From contig CATKHK010000084.1 of the NCBI GenBank assembly GCA_949751835.1, positions 1-64,000 of the forward strand: a DNA stretch of 64,000 bases. The letters run 5' to 3'. This document shows positions 51,336 to 60,466 of this stretch, in pieces. The position numbers were made by a program, and so were the translations under genes. The notes beneath the pieces are model-generated. The model worked only from the letters and a program-made list of their open reading frames with translations, was not told where the DNA came from and made no database searches. How positions within the stretch are numbered: position 1 is the stretch's first letter; every line of letters begins with the position of its first letter. The stretch is from Blepharisma japonicum (Eukaryota > Ciliophora > Heterotrichea > Heterotrichida > Blepharismidae).

Positions 51336-51719
51336 ATGGGTGCTTGTTCGTGTGCTGATAGAAACGATCCTCTCAGCCAAGAAACCGAGGGAAAATCAAA
51401 AAAAGATGACACAAAAAGACGTCAAAAATTAAGAGACTGGAAGAGTGATGATGAAAGTGGAGGAGATAGCAAGGATTCAATGGATTATCAGGATACCGAC
51501 GCATATGAAATAGCTGTTCCTGAAGGTTTGCAAGAAGGCGAGTTATTTAATATTGAAGGTGGAGGCCAGTTTAAAATTGTAAAATACAGAGATAGCCCAT
51601 ACAAAACGATAATATACTGCTTAACTTGTGAGGTCAATTTTCCTGCTAGTGATTTAAAAATGCATATAAAAAATCCTGAACATATGATGAACCACCCAGA
51701 AAAATGTGTGCTATTTTAG
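51336..51719 (+). CDS. Small lipidation-candidate protein, MGAC type (paralog 1)
   Basis: The gene encodes 127 aa from ATG 51336 to TAG 51717-51719. It begins MGACSC, suitable for N-myristoylation with palmitoylation at Cys4/6, and ends CVLF, a CaaX-like box (compare CVIF of R-Ras2), so it may be lipidated at both ends. Between them is an acidic linker and a small domain (EIAVPEGLQEGELFNIEGG; CLTCEVNFPASDLKMHIKNPEH) with a C-x2-C and His pair that could bind zinc. The paralog at 52119 lies just downstream. Its function is unknown; a small membrane-bound adaptor is a guess. Confidence 0.75.
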   Translation: MGACSCADRNDPLSQETEGKSKKDDTKRRQKLRDWKSDDESGGDSKDSMDYQDTDAYEIAVPEGLQEGELFNIEGGGQFKIVKYRDSPYKTIIYCLTCEVNFPASDLKMHIKNPEHMMNHPEKCVLF

Positions 51720-52118
51720 GCATTATACTGGAATAAAAATCTTATTAACTAAAGACTCTATGACCCTAATTATTTTGTTTCACAAATTTTCTGGAGGATT
51801 TTAAAGTAATAAAAATAATTAAAAGACCAGAGCTTTATAATATGGCGAAACGGTTAATAGAGAATTTTAATAGAATTTGAGATTTTAAAGCAGACTAATA
51901 AAAAATTTTTTACAGAATTTTAATACTAGTTTTTTATATAAAATCATGGAAGGGTTCACAATTACCTATTCGTCTTTTAGACTACATTAGAATTTATTTT
52001 AAACAAATTTAAAAAATATGCTCACTTCCTTATATATTTGCGTAAATTTGAATTATTCTAAATTTTTATATAAAATACTAACAATAATATAATTTCTTAA
52101 AAAAGCCTAGATATAAAA
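51720..52118. other. Spacer between tandem MGAC paralogs
   Basis: AT-rich DNA, with no coding trace or RNA. It separates the two paralogs by 399 bp. Confidence 0.4.
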
Positions 52119-52517
52119 ATGGGTGCTTGTGCTTGCATTGATAAAGGAACTGTTTTTGAGAAGCCAACTACAAAAGAATATCGAGGGAGAATGGTTATAG
52201 AGTATTTATATGGACTTAATACCAATAAAACAACAAATAAGCACGATGATACTAGCGAAGAATGAAGCACTAAAGAAACCAAGGGTTGGTTAATAAGTGA
52301 AGGCTATAATGTTCCAGCTGGTCTTGCAGTAGGCGATATCTTTATAATAGATGATGGGAGTCATTTCGAAATCATAAAATTATTAAATAACGAAAAAAAA
52401 GCGATAACGCATTGCTTGGTTTGCGACATTGATGTTCCAGGAAATGAACTGAAAAACCATTCAAACACAACAGATCATTTTACGAAAAATTTAAATAATT
52501 TAAGTAGCTCAACTTAG
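52119..52517 (+). CDS. Small lipidation-candidate protein, MGAC type (paralog 2)
   Basis: The gene encodes 132 aa from ATG 52119 to TAG 52515-52517; TGA 52263-52265 must be read as Trp, so a standard-code scan misses it. It starts MGACACIDKG, like paralog 1, and repeats its domain order: YNVPAGLAVGDIFIIDDG matches YEIAVPEGLQEGELFNIEGG, and HCLVCDIDVPGNELKNH matches YCLTCEVNFPASDLKMH, with the same C-x2-C and His. The C-terminus ends SSST, without a CaaX box, so only the N-terminal lipidation signal is kept. It is a tandem duplicate, clearly diverged. Confidence 0.75.
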
Positions 52518-52900
52518 ATGGTAAATTTCTTAATCAAATAAATTCTTGATGCAACATATTTATATTCAGAATTTTAAAAATCAGTATTAGCATATAAATT
52601 CGAAATTTTAAAGAGCAAAGTGTAGAATACTACTTTAAAGGTTAATAAAGCCAATTAGGGTGTATGGAACGCCTAACCATTTTAATAATAAATAAATTCG
52701 AAATTTGTTTGTAAGACTTTGATAAAGGTTGAGAATTAGTAAAAAGAGTAAAATTTGCGAATTGGTGTAATTTTTCTTCAATTGCTTTTTTAAAATAACG
52801 ATACCAAATAGAAATTTTGTTGTTGGACTCAATATTGGTATATAATCGTCAATTTCACTCACTTTTAAGAGGCTGTAATAGATAAAATTGCTTAATAAAA
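52518..52900. other. Intergenic stretch
   Basis: AT-rich DNA upstream of the Derlin gene. No feature is recognised. Confidence 0.4.
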
Positions 52901-53855
52901 ATGTTTTTCTCAGATCCTAATCAAGATGTAGGAGCCCGTCTCAAATATTGGTGGCAGAACATACCAGCATATACAAGACTGATCCTTTATATTTCAATCT
53001 TTATCTACATTTTATCTTGGCTTCCTATTTACATTGATTATGCATTCATTTCATCCCCTCATTTAACCCTCGCAAGCTTCCAATTATGGCGCCTATTTAC
53101 CTTCCCATATGTTCCTATCAGTATTTTAGACTTGATCTTTGAAATGATCTCATTTTTGTTCTTAAGCTGCAAAATCGAACGTAAATACGGGACTTCCAAG
53201 TATTTTATGTACTTTTTTATCAATAATGCCCTGATTGCACTCTCTATGTCATTGGTTTTTATGCTGGTTTCTTGTATACCTATCAGTTATTTACAAGAAT
53301 TAGCATATTACTATTTAGCAGGATTGTGGCCGATTATTATGATGGAAATTGTGATCAGATGCAATAAAGACCCAGAAGCAAATACCCAGTTCTTTTTTAT
53401 TCCTATACAAATAAAGTCTAAATATTTCCCATTTGTAATGACTGCGATTTTCTGCTTACTTGGGGTGTTTTGGGAGTTGTTATTTGGGTTATTATTTGGA
53501 TATTTACGTAAAAAATATTTAGATGTTTATGGATTTTTGAAATTTACAATACTTTCTGATGAATTCTCTAGCAGACTTGAGGATTCTATGGTATGTCTTG
53601 GATTAAAAAAGCTGCCTCATTTTATTGAAAACGCTATGGCAGGTGACGAAGAACTGCCAGTTTCTCAAACGACAACCCAGCAAGCTTTTCCTCAAGTAAC
53701 TTCTCCCCAGAATCCCCCATCCGCTCCACAAGCAGCACCATTTTCTGGACAAGGATATAGACTAGGAGGGGATGAGCAAAGTAAAGGAAGGAATTATGAT
53801 AAGGTAAAATATAACGCAGCTTGAAGAAAGTGCGAAAGAGGAAGAATTATTTTAG
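52901..53855 (+). CDS. Derlin-like rhomboid pseudoprotease with SHP box (ERAD)
   Basis: A 16-nt intron (53804-53819) joins exon 1 to a 36-base exon ending at TAG 53853-53855, giving 312 aa with an acidic end (LEESAKEEELF). Without the intron the frame would run on through TGA into a basic, unlike sequence to 53920. About six helices lie in residues 20-215 (RLILYISIFIYILSWLPIYI; YFMYFFINNALIALSMSL; FPFVMTAIFCLLGVFWELL), with the rhomboid W-R region LWRLFTFPYVP. No catalytic Ser-His pair is seen, so it is a pseudoprotease. The tail has FSGQGYRLGG, the SHP box that binds p97/Cdc48. It therefore probably acts in ER-associated degradation. Confidence 0.9.
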
Positions 53856-54079
53856 ATTATTTAAAGGCTTTTATTATATATTGCTATTCAATTAAAACGA
53901 CCAATATTTGGAATTTTTAAATTAATAATTTAAATGAGAATTTTGTGCTTCAATAAATAAAAATATGAAAATTATGTTGAAAATAATGAAAATTGCATTA
54001 TGGCTGTATGGTTATTGCAGATTATTAGAGAAAATTTAGGTTAGAATATGGACTTTAATTATGTATAATACGTAATATT

Positions 54080-54541
54080 ATGATAAATCCGCCTATAAGT
54101 GAAATTGAACCTCTTCTTTATTTAGGCTCGTTCCAAGGGGCTAAGGATAAAGAGTTATTAGAAAGTATAGGAATTCAATGCATTGTACAAGTTTTAGATG
54201 AAATCCATTTGGAATCCTTATATGAAAGCATGGATTATTTATTTATTCCCCTCGCCGATTGGGTGAGCTCTAATATAGTAATGCATTTACCAAATGCATT
54301 GAAGTTTATACATCAAAATATAAGCCAGGATAAAAAGGTGTTCATACATTGCGCTGCTGGAGTTTCTAGGAGCGTGTCCATTGTATGCGCCTATTTGATG
54401 GCGAAATATCAAATTTCATATGACCGAGCGCTAAAGCAGGTTAAAAATAGAAGATGATGTGCCATGCCAAATCCTGGTTTTGCCAGGCAGCTAAGAAATA
54501 TAAGTTTGGATACCCTTATTTCTTATATTGATAATCCATAA
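54080..54541 (+). CDS. Dual-specificity protein phosphatase
   Basis: The gene encodes 153 aa from ATG 54080 to TAA 54539-54541; TGA 54455-54457 is Trp. The catalytic loop is HCAAGVSRS with Cys91 and Arg97; general acid Asp60 is in PLADW. The opening EIEPLLYLGSFQGAKD and the end WCAMPNPGFARQL match the small DUSP fold (PNPGFxxQL helix). No CH2 or kinase-binding domain is present, so it belongs to the small atypical DUSPs. It removes phosphate from Ser/Thr/Tyr; the substrate is unknown. Confidence 0.95.
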
Positions 54542-54832
54542 CTAAAGGATTATTTTAAAGTCTTTTTATTTTCCATTCTTTTTATCAGCTTTCTATGCAT
54601 GGGCCTCTAGAAATTTTTAGACAAATAATCATCAATTAAGTGCTATAACGCAAATAAAAAGTCCTTACTGATTAATTGTGCAAATAAAAAATGTAAGAAA
54701 ATAATACTAATAATGCACTTTGACTCTGAAAATTATCATGATATATTTCTACCACAAGAACTTAAGAAAATTGTTATAAATAATTATTTAATAGTAAAAT
54801 CTCACGCGCATCATATTTAAATGAACCATATA

Positions 54833-57800
54833 TTAACTGCTACTATTTAATTCATTCAGCATCCCCAATTCCTCTTCATTTAGACTCCCCATTATGCTTG
54901 CATACAAGCTTGGGTTTTTTCTTGACAAATCTTCTAAGGAGCTCTTAATGAATTTGTCAATATCCATCATTTCAAACGGTGAATCATAAAGATCTTCTGG
55001 CCCCGTATTAATTCCGTAGTCCTCATCATCACTTTCGTCACTTTCTTCTTGCCTAACATTTCTTAAATCCGCTATTAATTTCATATATTCAGCTTCGAAC
55101 TTTTCTGATTCCATAAAAGTTCCACATTCATTAAATTCTTTGGCTTCTGCCTTTATGTCGCTGTTATAGTTGTTTTCTATTCCTTTCCATAGGGATATCA
55201 ATTTTTTGAAAATTAATGATAAATTTGAGAAAATTATTGGCGGAAGCTGTTCAGTTACTAAGAACAATGAGCAGATTCCACAAATTACATGTGCTTTTGA
55301 CATAGGCTCTTTATATTGATTTACACTTTCAAAAGCAAGCTTAAAAAGATCGCTTAAGACGTTTAGCTGCTGCAAAGCTTGTAAGGTTACAATGACATTA
55401 TTCCACATAGCAACACATATGCTTTCACATCCTATTACTTTCACTTTTTTAGATGAATCTTGTGTGTATTTATAAAGCATTTGAATTATTGTAGGTAGTG
55501 CGCTGTCAATAAGTCCTTTCCTATTTTCCATCAAAGATATAAAAATTTTGCAGCCCATAATGATATCTTCTTCCTCATCTTTTACTATCAAATAGGTAGC
55601 AATATCAAAGAAAATTTGTAAATTCACTATGGTTTGACTATATTTTGCTATATAGTTTCCAAATACTGAAAACATTTCTTCAATATACTCCAATCCATAT
55701 GGCTTGATATTCCCATCTCCCATAATCGACACTTTTAGCAGAATTGGATAGTTACACAAATGTGCTAAGCTTTCTGGAGGTGCAAAATACAGCAAACTAT
55801 TAAGTATATGTAAGGCCTCTTCAAAGCAGTCACTCCCTTTTGAGCTAAAGCAAAAATCAAAAATAGGGTTCATAAAAAACGAAGTTTTCAATAAGTCTTC
55901 AGGCTTATCTTCAAGCACATCAATAATTTTCAATATAGTGTTAAGTATAGAAGACCCTGCCAAAGAAATTTCTAAATCTTCTTGGTTTTCAACCTTCTCA
56001 GCAATCCTTATGAAAGCTTGAGATAAATGCTCAACTAATTCTATAGCATATGGGATGATGTCAGTTGAAAATTGGCTTACTATGTTTTCTAGAGCGTCAA
56101 TTAGTTCTTCTGAATCTATTTCATTCATGATATTTTTGTAGATGTGGAGCAATGCATTGATTTCGCTGCTGATGCTTTCTTTAGAAACATCCCAAATTAA
56201 AATTTTGGGTAAAGCTGTTGCAGCTTCGATTTTTACAGGCAATTCTGGATCCTGCATCAAAGAGCATATTTTTTGAAGCACAAATTTCTGATGGTCTTTA
56301 TCAGTGAATGGGCATTTAGCAAGTTGTCCATACACCCAGCAACTTCTTGATCGCAAAAATCCAACTGGGCTGTCAAACTCTTGCACAATAAAGCTATGCA
56401 AAATGTTCTGGATACTGCTGGCTAACGCGTCATTTGCTTTAATTAGTTCATGTAAAGAGCCAACAGCTAGCATAATAGCTTCTTTTTTAATTAAATCTGG
56501 CCCAGTTTGTAGCTCTCTAAGCGCATAGTCTAAAAATTGTATTAAATACCCTTTTTCTGCTAAATTTACTAGTAAATCGATCGCTGAACTTTTTGCAGAA
56601 TAAAAAGCTTTGCATAAATCGTTTTCTTTTCTAATAAATTCAATAGGATTTTCAATCCATAGTTCTTCATCACTTTTAACTCTATATAAATAAGGGACAA
56701 TTATATCAGTTACTAATGCATGAATTACTAATTGATTGGAATTTGTAAGTTTGGATTTAAGCAACTCACAAGTCGGTGGAAACTTCACAGCCTGAGCAAT
56801 ATATTTAATATAATAATTCGCGACCAAATTAGGCACAAAATGTGTAGCCCTTTTGAAAATCGCTGCTAAAATAATCTCAAAAAACGGCAAAGCCCATTTA
56901 GTTTGGAAATTTTCTCCCATAAGTTTTGAGTTTCCATTCAAGTGGGCAAGGTTGAAATATCTATTAAAAATCCTGTGAACTATTTGTGCTGCCCATCGCT
57001 TAGAAATCCATGGAGATAAAGACTCAGTATTGTGAATTTGATGCTCATCTGATATAGGGTTTTCTAATTCTCCTAGGTCGATTTCTAAAATCGCTTTAAA
57101 TTTAGTAAGTCAGCTATCTAGTGCGACAGTAGTATATTGGTCGTCAGAGAGTTCTATATAAAAGCACTCCCAATAAACCTGCAAAATCAATATAATGCAG
57201 CTCCAGAAAAAGCTTTGTGAAGGATTTGATAAATTTTGCTCACAATAGTCCAGAAGTTCTGGGGGTAAAACAGTATCATTTTTGGCAATTTTTTCAAAAA
57301 TGATGGTATTCATTATTGCGTCGAGAACTGGAAAATATCTTGACACTAAGGATTTTAGGTCTTTTCTTTTATCGTTCATCACGAATTCAAAGACTCTAGA
57401 GATTTGATGAATCATATTAATACCAGAAAAAATCCTGTTGTATTCATTAGATTGTAGCTCAGCATCTATTTGAACTAATATTTCGTCCCATGGAAATTCT
57501 GCCTTACATATGTTGAACGCGATTTCTTCAAACTGCGATCTAAGTTTTTCTTTAGTAGAAAATCTTAGACAATAAATTATATTAGCTTTTAAGTAGTTTT
57601 TGTCATCGACTGGCAATGGAAATTCCCTCTTTGAATCTTTCCAAACTTTTGTGAGGTTTTTAAGGTAAATGACTGCAAGCTGCCTGACCTCGATTTGCAA
57701 TTCACTGAAAGAAATTTTCACCAGGATAGGGATTAATCCTGGAGAGTTTTTTAGGGAAGACAAATGCTCCTCAGCGTTCTTTCTAGCTTCATTATCAAAT

Positions 57801-57841
57801 GATAAACTCACCGAAAGAGCCTGAATTACAGATTCCTCCAT
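54833..57841 (-). CDS. Importin-beta family karyopherin, importin-7/8-like
   Basis: The gene encodes 1002 aa from ATG 57839-57841 to TAA/TAG at 54833-54835. TGA 57110-57112 as Trp joins two frames that would otherwise look separate. The N-terminal IBN domain (about 20-110: NAEEHLSSLKNSPGLIPIL; RQLAVIYLKNLTKVWKDS) binds Ran-GTP in the family. HEAT repeats fill the rest (FLRSRSCWVYGQLAKCPFTD; EAATALPKILIWDVS). Near the end is an acidic run (RQEESDESDDEDYG), as in importin 7/8 (yeast Sxm1/Nmd5), which carry histones, ribosomal proteins and signalling cargo into the nucleus. The length matches (about 1000-1040). Confidence 0.92.
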
Positions 57842-57879
57842 TCTTTTTATATTAGAAATTAATCACAGCTATATTAAGT

Positions 57880-58203
57880 TTAATTATCCTTATCTGCAAT
57901 ATCATATTTATAGGTAAACTCTTCTTCAGGAAGCTTTTCAAGTGGAACTCCTTGACCGTCATATGCTTTTATTTGAGTCATTAAAGTTTTGTAGGCTTGC
58001 TCCTGTTCGTATTCACGCTCAGTCATTGAAGAAGTTGTGTGTCTCTTGAAAGCAGACATTTGTGCTTCCATTTGGTAAAAGACGAATATTGAGACTCCTA
58101 ATAATGCCCAGTAATGAAAACTCGTACGAAGCGCTTTGACATCAAATGTGTTGTTGGCCCAGTTTTTAATCTTCAAGGATAATTGCTTAAGTTTTTGGTT
58201 CAT
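57880..58203 (-). CDS. Small single-TM protein, unknown
   Basis: The gene encodes 107 aa from ATG 58201-58203 to TAA 57880-57882. Residues about 1-27 are basic amphipathic (KLKQLSLKIKNWANNTFDVK), followed by one membrane helix about 31-46 (YWALLGVSIFVFYQM) and a charged, helical remainder ending in an acidic tail. The layout (basic short start, single helix, soluble C-domain) is seen in small mitochondrial inner-membrane or ER proteins; no family is recognised. It lies 38 bp upstream of the importin start, same strand, and 32 bp from the divergent transporter. Confidence 0.65.
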   Translation of the reverse strand: MNQKLKQLSLKIKNWANNTFDVKALRTSFHYWALLGVSIFVFYQMEAQMSAFKRHTTSSMTEREYEQEQAYKTLMTQIKAYDGQGVPLEKLPEEEFTYKYDIADKDN

Positions 58204-58235
58204 ATTTTGGTAAAATATTTCAAGTATTTTAATAA
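58204..58235. promoter_or_regulatory. Very short divergent promoter region
   Basis: Just 32 bp separate the two start codons, the shortest such gap here. The promoter elements of at least one gene must overlap coding sequence or the other's 5' UTR. Confidence 0.35.
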
Positions 58236-59279
58236 ATGGACGAGTTTTTAATTGAGAAAAATCAATTGGGATATTTAGATGTCAGATTCTTTGGGGCTGT
58301 ATTTGGAGTTGAAGCCCTTATGCTTCCTTATGCCATAAAACTTTGTGGGCTTTTTAATGGGTTTATTTTGATATTAATTTCAGCATTTGCAAATGTTGGG
58401 ATTCAAATATTAAATTCCAATACAAAGCAAGAAAAAAACATAGAACTAGCGAAAATCGTGATCCATATGGTAGGAAAGCTCATAACAATGCAATATTTGA
58501 TATATCAATTATGGTTTTATCCGATAAATTATTATTATGAATTTGACTTGGATTCATGAATAATTCCTTTCATATGGTCATCAGTTTTTTCAGTAATCGT
58601 GCTTTATTTAACGATTTTTCAGAAGGTGAAAGACTCGGTTATTCCTCATTTATTGACAATTTTTACAGCTGCAATTATAGTTATTTATTTAGTTCTTGAT
58701 ATGAATTCTTTATTGCCTAAAGTCCCATCTTTTAATGACTCGTTTGTTTTTTCGACAGGAATTTCTAAGGAATCTGGGTATCCTTTTATGATTTGCATTA
58801 TGCTTTTTACATCACATTATAGGTTTACAGATTTAAAAGAAAGAACTAAAATAACTGATACAATTTGTTTATTAAGTGCATGATATTTTGTTATAGGATT
58901 ATTTGGATATTTATCACTATTAGACTACACTCCAGAAATCATTTTATTTGGAGCACATCTTGGAAATTATAAAATCTTGGTTTTTTTGTCGATGTCACTA
59001 TTATTCATTTGCCAATTTTGAAAGCTCCTTGTATATTTAAAATTCGTCAAAAAAAGATTGCCAAAAATTAAAAAAAGCCAAGAAATTATAATTTCCTTGA
59101 TTTTTATCATTACTCTAACAATCTCCCAGCTACTTTCTTTAAAATCTTTGGTTTATATCAGCTATTTTTGTTTTATTATATCAAATCTGGTTATTAATAG
59201 CATTACAACGAAGAGAAGATACGGTTTTATTTTTATTTCAATATTACTTATAGGAATAGCAACAAGTAGTTTAGAATAA
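58236..59279 (+). CDS. Amino acid transporter-like membrane protein (AAAP/SLC38-type)
   Basis: The gene encodes 347 aa from ATG 58236 to TAA 59277-59279; TGA at 58557, 58881 and 59019 read as Trp. Nine to ten hydrophobic segments include the family's first block, FGAVFGVEALMLPYAIKLCG (cf. xxGxGILxLPYAxxxxG), LTIFTAAIIVIYLVLDM and LISLIFIITLTISQLLSL. The length is shorter than the usual 400-500 residues and the loop regions are reduced. Family members carry amino acids with H+ or Na+ across plasma or lysosomal membranes. Substrate specificity cannot be read. The assignment rests mainly on the first helix and topology. Confidence 0.75.
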
Positions 59280-59300
59280 TTTAAAATAAAATTATTAAAA

Positions 59301-60248
59301 ATGCAAAAAAAGAAAAAGTCAATTGAACTAAAGTTAGATTTAGCAAGCACTTTAGACACTTCTTCGAGTAATAACCCTTATTCTCCTGTACGATTTTTTA
59401 CAAAAAGAAATATAAAGACTGATCGATTCAAATCTGAATCGCCAAATGAAAAAACTTCAGTCACTGATAAAATTTTCAGTCAAGAGTCAAGAGATTTTCT
59501 TAGAAAATTATTATTTAAGAAGACAAAGCCTAAATTAGTCCCAGAAAAGCTGTCATTTTCACCTTCTTCATCTTTTGGGAAAACCCAAATAAATTCCCCA
59601 GTAATGAAAGCCATGTCACCAACACAAAGAAGCAAAATTATTCAGATGGCCTGTGAGGATCCTGGCGTTCATTATAGTTTTATGAATAGAAAATTATTTA
59701 TCAAAGATTTAGCTTCAACAAGTCCATTAATTGTTAAAAGGAATAAACTTGAAAATAATCAAAATAGCACAGAAAATTTATTTAATAGGACACAAGAGTT
59801 CGCATATGGAAGACCATCATGTGGATTTGAAAAAGAAAGGTTAATGAAAAGGCATAAAAATTTACTTGTGATACAAAGAAATTTAACCCAAAAAAAGCCT
59901 AAAAGAAAAGTAAAATGTGAAAAAATCGATTTAATTATAAAATCCTGCGAAGATGCAGCCAAAAGTGCAAGTACGCTTGAGATAAATAATAAAATAGGCA
60001 AAGTAGGACAAATAGCCAAAAATTATTCAGAGAAAATGAGTGGTATTTCAAATGCACTTAGAAAAGTTGACAGCTATGAAGGAAGTATAATGGAGAAGCT
60101 TTATGATTATTATCAAGAAGGAGAAAAAAGTATGAAAAGTGAAGAAAGTCTTGTATTTAAAGATATGCAAAACTCTTCATCAGATGCTAGGAGACAGAAT
60201 ATTATGATTCGTGGACTATTAAAGAGATATAAAAATAAAGTCTTATAA
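59301..60248 (+). CDS. Hypothetical basic protein
   Basis: The gene encodes 315 aa from ATG 59301 to TAA 60246-60248, with no in-frame TGA. It is Lys/Ser-rich; the N-terminal 130 residues are disordered with SP sites (SSFGKTQINSPVMKAMSPTQ), and about 170-300 looks helical (HKNLLVIQRNLTQKKPKR; IGKVGQIAKNYSEKMSG). A near-symmetrical basic N-terminus (MQKKKKSIELKLDLAS) could be a nuclear or microtubule-binding signal. No domain is recognised. It is 21 bp downstream of the transporter gene on the same strand. Confidence 0.7.
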   Translation: MQKKKKSIELKLDLASTLDTSSSNNPYSPVRFFTKRNIKTDRFKSESPNEKTSVTDKIFSQESRDFLRKLLFKKTKPKLVPEKLSFSPSSSFGKTQINSPVMKAMSPTQRSKIIQMACEDPGVHYSFMNRKLFIKDLASTSPLIVKRNKLENNQNSTENLFNRTQEFAYGRPSCGFEKERLMKRHKNLLVIQRNLTQKKPKRKVKCEKIDLIIKSCEDAAKSASTLEINNKIGKVGQIAKNYSEKMSGISNALRKVDSYEGSIMEKLYDYYQEGEKSMKSEESLVFKDMQNSSSDARRQNIMIRGLLKRYKNKVL

Positions 60249-60466
60249 TAATATGCATAATTCAGTATAATTTTAAACTATTATTTTTGGTATTAGGCTC
60301 AATATTTTAATTAAATTTTAAAATTTTTTCTTATTAATCATCTAAATCTTTTTAATAATTTTTTATCCTAGACTAACTATTCCTTAAAAGCTTACTTATT
60401 TCAAAATAAATATCCTACTACTGTCTTTTACTAAAAATAATTAGAAATTCTATTTAGATAATTATA

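Noticed and set aside
53822-53824. TGA as the natural stop of the Derlin gene
   Set aside because: No other gene ends in TGA, and a 16-nt intron just before gives a better acidic end with TAG.
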